Shown here: in pieces, positions 14,961-20,736 of the stretch
How positions within the stretch are numbered: position 1 is the stretch's first letter
Layout of the letters: every line of letters starts with the position of its first letter
DNA from: Nocardia asiatica NBRC 100129
GTDB taxonomy: Bacteria; Actinomycetota; Actinomycetes; Mycobacteriales; Mycobacteriaceae
Direction of reading: 5' to 3'
DNA length: 32,613 nt
NCBI RefSeq assembly: GCF_000308415.1
Contig: NZ_BAFS01000030.1
Location: 1-32,613 of the forward strand
Translations under genes and position numbers: made by a program
Notes under the pieces: model-generated
Database searches by the model: none
The model's input: only the letters and a program-made list of their open reading frames with translations
What the model was told of the DNA's origin: nothing

Positions 14961-15839
14961 ATGACCAGGTGGGACACCTCGAACATGCCCGATCAGAGCG
15001 GTCGGAAGTTCATTGTGACAGGGGCCAACAGTGGCCTGGGGGCCGAAACAGTGCGCGCGCTGGCCGCCGCGGGCGGCGAGGTGGTGCTGGCCTGCCGGAA
15101 CGTGGCCAAGGGCGAACGGGTGGCCGCCGACCTCGGCGACCGGGCCCAGGTGCGCGAATTGGATCTGGCCGATCTCGCCTCGGTCCGCGCGTTCGCCGAG
15201 GCCGTCGACGGGGCCGACGTGCTGATCAACAACGCCGGCGTGATGGCGGTGCCGGAGGGGCGCACGGCCGACGGCTTCGAAAAACAGATCGGCACCAACC
15301 ATCTCGGTCACTTCGCGCTCACCGGACTGCTGCTGGACAAGATCTCCGACCGAATCGTCACCGTCTCCAGCGGAGCGCACCAGGTCGGCGCCATCGATCT
15401 GGATGATCTCAACTGGGAGCGGCGCAAATACCAGCGGTGGGCCGCCTACGGGCAGGCGAAGCTGGCCAATCTGATGTTCGCGCGGGAGTTGCAGCGCAGG
15501 TTGACCGCCGCGGGTTCGGCGAAGCTCTCGGTCGCCGCGCATCCCGGTTACGCCGCCACCGAATTGCAGTCGCACACCGAGTCGTTCCTCGACCGGCTGA
15601 TGTGGCTGGGCAACCAGGTGTTCGCGCAGAACGCCGCGATGGGCGCGTTGCCCACGTTGTACGCCGCGACCACCGACGTGGAGCCCGGCGGCTACTACGG
15701 GCCCACCGGGCTCGGCGGTATGCGCGGGTACCCGGGGCCGTCCGGATCGTCGAAGGCGTCCAGGGACGAGAAGGTCGCGGCCGACCTGTGGGAGCTGTCG
15801 GAGAAGCTGACCGGAGTCACCTACTCCTTTGCGAAGTGA
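14961..15839 (+). CDS. short-chain dehydrogenase/reductase (retinol-dehydrogenase-like)
   Basis: This 292-residue classical SDR is an NAD(P)-dependent oxidoreductase with a Rossmann fold. The cofactor loop TGANSGLG is at about residues 20-27. ACRN, DLADLASVRAF and NNAGVM follow. The catalytic set is IVTVSSGAH plus AAYGQAKLANLMFARELQRR, the Ser-Tyr-x-x-x-Lys triad. HPGYAATEL matches the substrate-loop start of retinol-dehydrogenase-like actinobacterial SDRs. ACRN after the second strand favours NADP. The substrate is unknown. It is divergent from the iron-regulated salicylate-AMP ligase but has its own leaderless promoter, so membership of the iron regulon is not implied. Confidence 0.88.
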   Translation: MTRWDTSNMPDQSGRKFIVTGANSGLGAETVRALAAAGGEVVLACRNVAKGERVAADLGDRAQVRELDLADLASVRAFAEAVDGADVLINNAGVMAVPEGRTADGFEKQIGTNHLGHFALTGLLLDKISDRIVTVSSGAHQVGAIDLDDLNWERRKYQRWAAYGQAKLANLMFARELQRRLTAAGSAKLSVAAHPGYAATELQSHTESFLDRLMWLGNQVFAQNAAMGALPTLYAATTDVEPGGYYGPTGLGGMRGYPGPSGSSKASRDEKVAADLWELSEKLTGVTYSFAK

Positions 15840-15886
15840 GCGTCAGTCCGCCTCTCGGGCAATGTGATCCACGTCTCACGGTCCGC

Positions 15887-15913
15887 TGTCACACTCCAGC
15901 GCACCGCGTCGTC
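15887..15913 (+). promoter_or_regulatory. ECF41-type sigma factor promoter upstream of the AhpD-like gene
   Basis: TGTCACA (15887-15893), then exactly 16 nt, then CGTC (15910-15913). This is an exact match to the promoter published for ECF41 sigma factors (TGTCACA-N16-CGTC), which typically drives carboxymuconolactone-decarboxylase-like, oxidoreductase or epimerase genes. It lies 40 bp before the start codon. Confidence 0.8.
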
Positions 15914-15953
15914 CTCTTGATGAACCCCAAGGGAACGACGAAGGACGGACATC

Positions 15954-16424
15954 ATGGAACAGCGCTTCGAACTCTTCACCAACCCGGTCGGCGGCAGCTT
16001 CGTCAAGCGGCTCACGATGGCCTCGAAGGTGATCAACGACTCCAGCCTGCCCGCCGCGACCTACGAATTGGTGAAGATCCGCGCCAGCCAGATCAACGGC
16101 TGCGGTTACTGCACCGACATGCACACCAAGGACGCCGCGCACGCGGGCGAGACCTCCGTGCGGCTCAACCTGATCGCGGCGTGGCACGAGGCCACCGTCT
16201 TCACCGAGGCCGAGCGCGCCGCGCTGGCGCTCACCGAGGAGGCCACCCGGATCGGCGACGGCCGCGCGGTCAGCGACGCGGTGTGGCAGGAGGTGCGCAA
16301 GCACTACGACGACGACCAGATCGCCGCCCTCATCGCCGCCATCGCGATGATCAACGCCTGGAACCGGATGAACGTCATCGCCCGCACCCCGGCCGGAGAT
16401 TACGTTCCCGGCCAGTGGGGATGA
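15954..16424 (+). CDS. carboxymuconolactone decarboxylase / AhpD-like protein
   Basis: This 156-residue, all-helical protein belongs to the CMD/AhpD family. The redox motif NGCGYCTDMHTKDA (CxxC then His three residues later, preceded by Glu in YELVKIRASQ) matches the alkylhydroperoxidase-type active site. The C-terminal half (about residues 75-150, ALTEEATRI...IAMINAWNRMNVI) completes the domain. Members reduce peroxides through the Cys pair or serve unknown redox roles. ATG 15954 has AAGGA about 9 nt upstream. The promoter is an exact ECF41-type element, and CMD genes are the classical partners of ECF41 sigma factors; such a sigma gene lies at 19639. The reaction here is unproven. Confidence 0.88.
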   Translation: MEQRFELFTNPVGGSFVKRLTMASKVINDSSLPAATYELVKIRASQINGCGYCTDMHTKDAAHAGETSVRLNLIAAWHEATVFTEAERAALALTEEATRIGDGRAVSDAVWQEVRKHYDDDQIAALIAAIAMINAWNRMNVIARTPAGDYVPGQWG

Positions 16425-16591
16425 GACCGGACCCTTCGGCAGCGCCGGCCACCGCGCGGCCCCACCTCGCCGGGGCCGCGCTCAACGCTCGCAACCCCCG
16501 CTTCCGGTGGACGCGCCCATCTGCCAGCGGCCTTCCTAACGCGCGGCTCGCCGTCGCGCCAAGTCACGAGTCGGCGCACTCGAGAGCGTGA
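16425..16591. other. gene-free spacer after the AhpD-like gene
   Basis: This is the left part of a stretch of about 610 bases without a gene (16425-17036). I see no clear terminator or promoter. The right part holds the repeats listed next. Confidence 0.4.
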
Positions 16592-16886
16592 CTACGCGCC
16601 CAGCGCACCTCAACCCAAGTTTTCGAGCGCAGCGAGAAGGTGCTCGCGCGGTTCGCGGCCCGGCTCGCGTCGAAGCGGTCGCCGTGTAGGCGACGAAGGA
16701 GCGAGCGGCATTGGGGTCGAGCCAACAGCATCAGCGCCACGCGGCGAGATCCAGCCGCTTCCAACCGCGTGCACGCCAGTAGCGAGTTCCGTTGCTACGC
16801 GCCCAGCGCACCCCAACCACGTCTTTCGAGCGAAGCGAGACCGAGCATTGCCCGTTCGCGGCCCGGCTCGCGTCCGAGCGGCCGCC
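16592..16886. repeat. diverged direct repeat pair, intergenic
   Basis: Copy 1 (16592-16684) and copy 2 (16795-16886) share CTACGCGCCCAGCGCACC, then CAACC, TTTCGAGCG-AGCGAGA, TTCGCGGCCCGGCTCGCGTC and GAGCGG-CGCCG, with scattered changes between. The copies are about 203 bp apart. This looks like a dispersed non-coding repeat family. The open frames across it are repeat-derived. Confidence 0.7.
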
Positions 16887-16969
16887 GCGTCCGCGACGCA
16901 GTCGCCAGCGGCGGCCGCTCGGACGCGAGCCACCAAGGGGCCGCGAACACGCCGCGACGAAGTCGCGGC
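16854..16969. repeat. large imperfect hairpin plus a second small hairpin
   Basis: A 21-bp perfect stem joins 16865-16885 to 16911-16931 (starting GGCTCGCGTCCGAG). It is extended by GTTCGCGGCC (16854-16863) pairing with GGCCGCGAAC (16939-16948). Directly after it, GCCGCGAC (16951-16958) and GTCGCGGC (16962-16969) form a second stem with loop GAA. The second direct-repeat copy supplies the left arm. It may also end transcription coming from the left. Confidence 0.75.
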
Positions 16970-17000
16970 CAATGAACACCGTGGCGTATCTAACACCTCG

Positions 17001-17029
17001 TTCACCGTTCGGTTGCGGGCTGGTACTGT
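17001..17029 (+). promoter_or_regulatory. leaderless promoter of the aro leader peptide
   Basis: TTCACC (17001-17006) and TACTGT (17024-17029) are spaced by 17 nt. The -10 ends 7 nt before GTG 17037, so the mRNA should begin at or next to that codon. Confidence 0.6.
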
Positions 17030-17036
17030 CCCTGAC

Positions 17037-17108
17037 GTGCAGCGCGTGTATTTCTGGTTTAGCAAGCCGGCCCTGGGTGGGCTGGTCTGCGGCAACCGCG
17101 TGCGCTGA
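17037..17108 (+). CDS. aromatic-rich leader peptide upstream of DAHP synthase
   Basis: This 23-codon ORF encodes MQRVYFWFSKPALGGLVCG and four more residues (NRVR), then TGA. Residues 5-8 are Tyr-Phe-Trp-Phe, covering all three aromatic amino acids in four codons, directly upstream of the enzyme that commits carbon to their synthesis. GTG 17037 follows a -10 box by 7 nt, so translation is probably leaderless. Corynebacterium glutamicum is reported to have an aromatic leader gene (aroR) before a DAHP synthase gene, and this ORF appears to play the same role: the ribosome stalls when charged tRNA-Tyr, -Phe or -Trp is scarce. Competing RNA helices follow. Confidence 0.75.
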   Translation: MQRVYFWFSKPALGGLVCGNRVR

Positions 17109-17145
17109 CTGACTTCCACCCCGAGCCGGATGATGGACCGGCTCG
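17067..17145 (+). promoter_or_regulatory. attenuator: competing helices after the leader peptide
   Basis: Segment 2 (17067-17080, CCGGCCCTGGGTGG, inside the leader ORF) pairs with segment 3 (17116-17129, CCACCCCGAGCCGG) at 12 of 14 positions. Segment 3 can instead fold with segment 4: CGAGCCGG (17122-17129) with CCGGCTCG (17138-17145), a perfect 8-bp stem with an 8-nt loop. The two helices exclude each other, as in trp-type attenuators. The tail after segment 4 (ACGGGATCTCTCC) lacks a clean T-run. Confidence 0.6.
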
Positions 17146-17160
17146 ACGGGATCTCTCCTC

Positions 17161-17193
17161 CGTGGGTCGGCCTCGAGAAAAGGAAACCCACGA
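17161..17193 (+). promoter_or_regulatory. hairpin holding the DAHP synthase ribosome-binding site
   Basis: CGTGGGT (17161-17167) and ACCCACG (17187-17193) form a perfect 7-bp stem whose 19-nt loop contains AAAAGGAA, the ribosome site of the gene starting at 17195. The stem ends 1 nt before the ATG, so it may control start-codon access. Confidence 0.5.
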
Positions 17194-17194
17194 C

Positions 17195-18289
17195 ATGACA
17201 ACCGCAGCCGACGTCGACGCGCGGCATTCCGATCTGGACGATCAACGCACTCTCAACATCAGCCCGCTGCGTTCTCCGGCGGAGGTGCGTCGCGTGCACC
17301 CGATCACCGATGCCCTCGCCGACACCGTCCGTGCGGGACGCAAGACCACCGTCGACGTGCTGAACGGAGCGGACGATCGCCTGATGGTGATCGTGGGCCC
17401 GTGTTCCGTGCACGACCCCGCCGCCGCGCTGGACTACGCGCGCCGGCTCGCGGCGAAGGCGGCCGAACTCGACGACCGGCTGCACGTGGTGATGCGGGTC
17501 TACTTCGAGAAGCCGCGCACCAGTCTGGGCTGGAAGGGCCTGGTCAACGACCCGCATCTGGACGGCTCGTTCGACGTGAACACCGGTTTGGGCTTCGGCC
17601 GCAAGCTGCTGGTCGATATCACCGCGCTCGGGCTTCCGGTGGCGTGTGAGTTCCTGGATCCGATCACTCCGCAGTACATCGCGGACCTCGTCTCCTACGG
17701 CGCGATCGGCGCGCGCACGGCGGCCAGCCAGGTGCACCGCCAGCTCAGCAGCGCGCTGTCGATGCCGGTCGGGATCAAGAACGGCACCGACGGCGACGTC
17801 CAGGTCGCGGTCGACGGTGTGCGCGCGGCGGCGGCCAGCCACGTGTTCCCCGGCACCGATCTCGACGGCCGTTCGGCGCTGATCCGCACCACTGGTAACC
17901 CGGATTGCCACGTGATCCTGCGCGGCGGCAGTAACGGCCCGAACTACGACGCGGCGTCGGTCGCCGAGGCGTGCCTGCGGTTGGAGAAGGCGTCTCTGCC
18001 GGAGCGGATCGTGGTGGACGCCAGCCACGGCAACAGCAACAAGGACCACAACAAGCAGGTCGACGTGGTCACCGATATTGCGCGGCGGCTGGCGGGGGGC
18101 GAGCGCGCGGTGGTCGGCGTCATGCTGGAAAGCTTCCTGGTCGCGGGACGCCAAGACCTGACTCTCGGCCACGCCGACGAGCTCACCTACGGGCAGTCGA
18201 TCACCGACGCCTGCCTGGACTGGGAGACCACCGCGAGCCAGCTGGACCGGCTGGCCGAGGCGGTGGGGCAGCGCCGCGAGCGCGAGTGA
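17195..18289 (+). CDS. aroG: 3-deoxy-7-phosphoheptulonate (DAHP) synthase, type I
   Basis: This 364-residue class-I (AroF/G/H-type) enzyme condenses phosphoenolpyruvate and erythrose-4-phosphate, the first step of the shikimate pathway. Conserved segments: RLMVIVGPCSVHDPAAALDY, MRVYFEKPRTSLGWKGLVND, GARTAASQVHRQLSS, GIKNGTDGDVQVAVDG, HVILRGGSNGPNYD and VDASHGNSNKDH (metal and PEP ligands). The N-terminal 50 residues correspond to the arm used for allostery in this class. ATG 17195 follows an AAGGAA site; a longer frame to 17162 would read through the leader hairpin. The upstream leader peptide and helices suggest attenuation by aromatic amino acids. It supplies chorismate, also the substrate of the salicylate synthase 4 kb upstream. 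Confidence 0.94.
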   Translation: MTTAADVDARHSDLDDQRTLNISPLRSPAEVRRVHPITDALADTVRAGRKTTVDVLNGADDRLMVIVGPCSVHDPAAALDYARRLAAKAAELDDRLHVVMRVYFEKPRTSLGWKGLVNDPHLDGSFDVNTGLGFGRKLLVDITALGLPVACEFLDPITPQYIADLVSYGAIGARTAASQVHRQLSSALSMPVGIKNGTDGDVQVAVDGVRAAAASHVFPGTDLDGRSALIRTTGNPDCHVILRGGSNGPNYDAASVAEACLRLEKASLPERIVVDASHGNSNKDHNKQVDVVTDIARRLAGGERAVVGVMLESFLVAGRQDLTLGHADELTYGQSITDACLDWETTASQLDRLAEAVGQRRERE

Positions 18290-18376
18290 AGCGACGGAGG
18301 CTGTCACGACGCTGCGGTGGCCGTTGAGCGCTGACGGGCCGTGGCGGAGTCGTTCGCGCTGGTCGCACGGACATCG

Positions 18377-18916
18377 TCAGGTGCAGAGCACGCCGAGTAG
18401 GTCTCCGGAGGCGATGGTGCGGACATCGAAGTCCGCCGCGGTCAAGTGCTCGGTCAGCCGGGCGAGCGGCGGCTTCGGACTGTTCGGTTCCGCGGCGTCG
18501 GGCGTGCCGTAGCCGTAGAACAGGCCCAGCGTCGCGCCGGGCGCCAGCAGCCGCCGGATGAGGGCGAGTTCGGCGGTGGGGCGTCTGGTCCAGAACAGGT
18601 TGACGTTCACGGCCAGGACTTTGTCGAAAGCGGCCGCGCCGAGCCCGGTCTCGCGCAGCAGCCGGTCCACGGTCAGGTCCGCGAGATCGGCGTGCACCAA
18701 CCGGATCCGGCCCGACTCCAGCCGCGCGGCATGCCGTTTGCCCGCGCGGGAGATGGCTGTGGCGGATCGTTCGACGCCGACGACCGTGCCGTCGTCGGCC
18801 TGTTCTGCGAGGTAGGCGATCGAATCGCTGGAACCGGGACCGATTTCCAGTACCCGGTCGGCGGGCCGCACCGCCAGGGTGCGCACGATCCAGGCGAAGC
18901 GCGGGTCGGTGGTCAT
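18377..18916 (-). CDS. class I SAM-dependent methyltransferase
   Basis: This 179-residue Rossmann-fold methyltransferase has motif I RVLEIGPGSSDSIAYLA (about residues 22-38), a strand-2 acidic residue in VVGVERS, HADLADL, and FDKVLAVNVNLFW as motif IV. The short length (near 180) fits the simple SAM-binding core with little substrate domain, so the substrate cannot be predicted. Its ATG lies 9 nt after the stop of the upstream acetyltransferase gene and has no strong ribosome site of its own, so it is probably translated by coupling in a two-gene operon. It converges on DAHP synthase. Confidence 0.82.
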   Translation of the reverse strand: MTTDPRFAWIVRTLAVRPADRVLEIGPGSSDSIAYLAEQADDGTVVGVERSATAISRAGKRHAARLESGRIRLVHADLADLTVDRLLRETGLGAAAFDKVLAVNVNLFWTRRPTAELALIRRLLAPGATLGLFYGYGTPDAAEPNSPKPPLARLTEHLTAADFDVRTIASGDLLGVLCT

Positions 18917-18925
18917 CGGCGCCCG

Positions 18926-19531
18926 CTACGCAGGACGGGGCGCGACGGACGTCCGACCGCGGGCGAACTCGGCGGGCCAGTCGCCGGCCGGGCCGGGCGG
19001 GTCGGTGCGCAGCCGGGCGGCGAGCCAGTGGTCGCGCCGCCGGCCGCGCTGGATGCTGCCCAGCCGGGACAGGCCCTCGTACCGGAATCCGGCGCGGCGC
19101 GCGACCGCGGCCGAGGCGTAGTTGCCGACGAACGCGCGCCAGGCGATCCGCTCCAGGGCCAGGCCGTCGGCGCGGAACCCGAACTCGCACACCAACTCGA
19201 CCGCCTGGGTCATCAGGCCGCGCGACCGCTGCGCCGGGACGAGCCAGAAACCGATCTCGGCCGCGCTCTCGTCGCGTTGGCCGAGGCCGATCATGCCGAC
19301 GACCGGCCCGTCGGCACGCAGCCGCACGGCCCAGGTGGGGCTGCGCGCCGCCCATCCCGGGCCCACCATCTCCTCGAGGAAGGTCACGGCGCTGTCGCGC
19401 ACGTAAGGCACCGGGATGGTCACCCACTCCGCGATGTCCGGATCCTGGCAGCATTCGGTGATGGTGTCGATATCGTCCGTCGTCGGGGCCGACAGCCAGA
19501 TCGTTCCGCTCGACAGCACTTGCTGGTCCAT
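18926..19531 (-). CDS. GNAT-family N-acetyltransferase (RimJ/RimL-like)
   Basis: This protein of about 201 residues has a GNAT fold. It starts with LSSGTIWLSAPTTDDIDTIT (the first strand and helix of the RimJ/RimL-type acetyltransferase_3 family). The acetyl-CoA-binding region reads IGFWLVPAQRSRGLMTQAVE, and NYASAAVARRAGFRYEGLSR completes the conserved NxxSxxxxxxxGF signature. It transfers acetyl from acetyl-CoA to an amine, but the target is unknown. ATG 19531 (MDQQVLSSG) is chosen by family pattern; an in-frame ATG at 19567 adds 12 residues. The methyltransferase follows after 9 nt. It is divergent from the ECF sigma gene, sharing an upstream region of about 105 bp. Confidence 0.85.
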   Translation of the reverse strand: MDQQVLSSGTIWLSAPTTDDIDTITECCQDPDIAEWVTIPVPYVRDSAVTFLEEMVGPGWAARSPTWAVRLRADGPVVGMIGLGQRDESAAEIGFWLVPAQRSRGLMTQAVELVCEFGFRADGLALERIAWRAFVGNYASAAVARRAGFRYEGLSRLGSIQRGRRRDHWLAARLRTDPPGPAGDWPAEFARGRTSVAPRPA

Positions 19532-19602
19532 CGCGTCATGCTGCCACGGATGGGGGCGGCGGATCATCCGGTTTGCCGCGCACCGGCGGCGGATACTGCG
19601 CG

Positions 19603-19638
19603 GGAACGTTTCAGACCCGGATCGTAGACTTTCCCTCG
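19603..19638 (+). promoter_or_regulatory. promoter region of the ECF sigma gene
   Basis: TAGACT (19625-19630) lies 8 nt before ATG 19639, fitting a leaderless transcript. GGAAC (19603-19607) and CGTAG (19623-19627), 15 nt apart, also resemble an extracytoplasmic-sigma promoter overlapping the same site. I see no ECF41-type TGTCACA element here. Confidence 0.4.
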
Positions 19639-20550
19639 ATGGTTGCCGCGCTGCTTTCCGACCTGTTCGAGTCCCATCGGGCGCATCTGCTCTCGGTCGC
19701 CTATCGGCTGACGGGCAGTGTCGGCGATGCCGAGGACGCGGTGCAGGAGAGCTGGCTGCGGTTGGCGGGCGCGCACCAGTCCGAGATCGAGGATCTGCGG
19801 GCCTGGCTGACCACCGTGGTGACGCGTATCTGCCTGGACCGGTTGCGGAGTGCGGCGGCGCGGCGGGAAAGCTACGTGGGGCAGTGGTTGCCCGAACCCG
19901 TGGTCACCGCGCGGACGCCGTCGAGTGCTCCGGATCCACTGGAAGCCGTGGTGCGCAAGCAGGAGTGCCGGTTCGCCGCGCTGATCGTGCTGGACACCCT
20001 GACACCGCCGCAACGCGTCGCCTTCGTGCTGCATGACGGGCTGTCGGTGCCGTTCGACGAGATCGCCGACATCCTGGGTGTTTCGGCGGATGCCGCGCGG
20101 CAGCTGGCGGTGCGCGCCCGCAAGGCGGTGACGCAGACGCCGCAGCCGGTGCCCGATGCCGAGCACGAGGCCGCGGTCGTACGTTTCCTCACCGCGCTGA
20201 GCTCCGGTGACGTGGCCGCCGTCGCGGCTGCGCTGCATCCGGACGCGGTGATGATCGGCGATGCCAACGGCACCACCGCCACCGCGATCAACGTCTTGCA
20301 CGGCGCGGATCGCATCGCTCGCTTCTATCTGGGCTTGGTGCGCAAGTACGGGCTGCAGGACGCGTCGTCGATCTACGAATTCGTCTCGGTGAACGGGCAA
20401 TTGGGCCTCGGAGTCGCGGCGCGTCCGGCGGTGGAGGGCCGGGCAGGTTATCCGATGCGGATCGTCGGATTCACCGTACGTGACGGATTGGTTTGGGGTA
20501 CTTACGATTTGGCGAATCCGGCCAAGTTGGGCGGAGTCCGGCTGGGGTGA
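19639..20550 (+). CDS. sigJ: ECF41/SigJ-type RNA polymerase sigma factor with SnoaL-like C-terminal domain
   Basis: This 303-residue sigma factor has sigma region 2 at about residues 5-75 (FESHRAHLLSVAYRLTGSVG, DAEDAVQESWLRL) and region 4 at about 110-165 (LTPPQRVAFVLHDGLSVPFDEIADILG, then ARQLAVRARKAV). A SnoaL-like domain of about 120 residues follows. This layout defines ECF41, whose C-terminal extension regulates activity instead of an anti-sigma factor. The family motif NPDKL near the end appears as NPAKL (293-297), and the DGGGR-type loop as GDANGT before HGADRIARF. ATG 19639 is probably leaderless. The only exact ECF41 promoter I noticed lies before the AhpD-like gene at 15954, a typical ECF41 target. 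Confidence 0.9.
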   Translation: MVAALLSDLFESHRAHLLSVAYRLTGSVGDAEDAVQESWLRLAGAHQSEIEDLRAWLTTVVTRICLDRLRSAAARRESYVGQWLPEPVVTARTPSSAPDPLEAVVRKQECRFAALIVLDTLTPPQRVAFVLHDGLSVPFDEIADILGVSADAARQLAVRARKAVTQTPQPVPDAEHEAAVVRFLTALSSGDVAAVAAALHPDAVMIGDANGTTATAINVLHGADRIARFYLGLVRKYGLQDASSIYEFVSVNGQLGLGVAARPAVEGRAGYPMRIVGFTVRDGLVWGTYDLANPAKLGGVRLG

Positions 20551-20724
20551 GTCCCTGCTTGGGGGGTGCGCGTGCCCGCCGTTTCCGCCATGACGGGCTT
20601 GTTCGGCAGCAGGCGGGGATCTGGCCTTCGGTACTGAAGTTGGTAACTTAGCAGGTGAAGGCCCTGAAATAGATGTGAAATGCGCATGCTCGCTATCTTT
20701 GAGCAACAGCTTCCGGCCCTCGAC

Positions 20725-20730
20725 TAGTCT
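20725..20730 (+). promoter_or_regulatory. leaderless -10 element of the aminotransferase gene
   Basis: TAGTCT ends 6 nt before ATG 20737, and no ribosome site is present. The 186-bp gap before it is otherwise without features, apart from an A+T-richer patch at 20640-20700. Confidence 0.5.
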
Positions 20731-20736
20731 CCGGTT

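Noticed and set aside
17013..17018. TTGCGG as -35 for the aro leader promoter
   Set aside because: It is only 5 nt from the -10 TACTGT; TTCACC at 17001-17006 gives a normal 17-nt spacer.
16610..18307. Minus-strand open frame of 565 codons
   Set aside because: It runs opposite DAHP synthase and through the intergenic repeats; no domain is visible.
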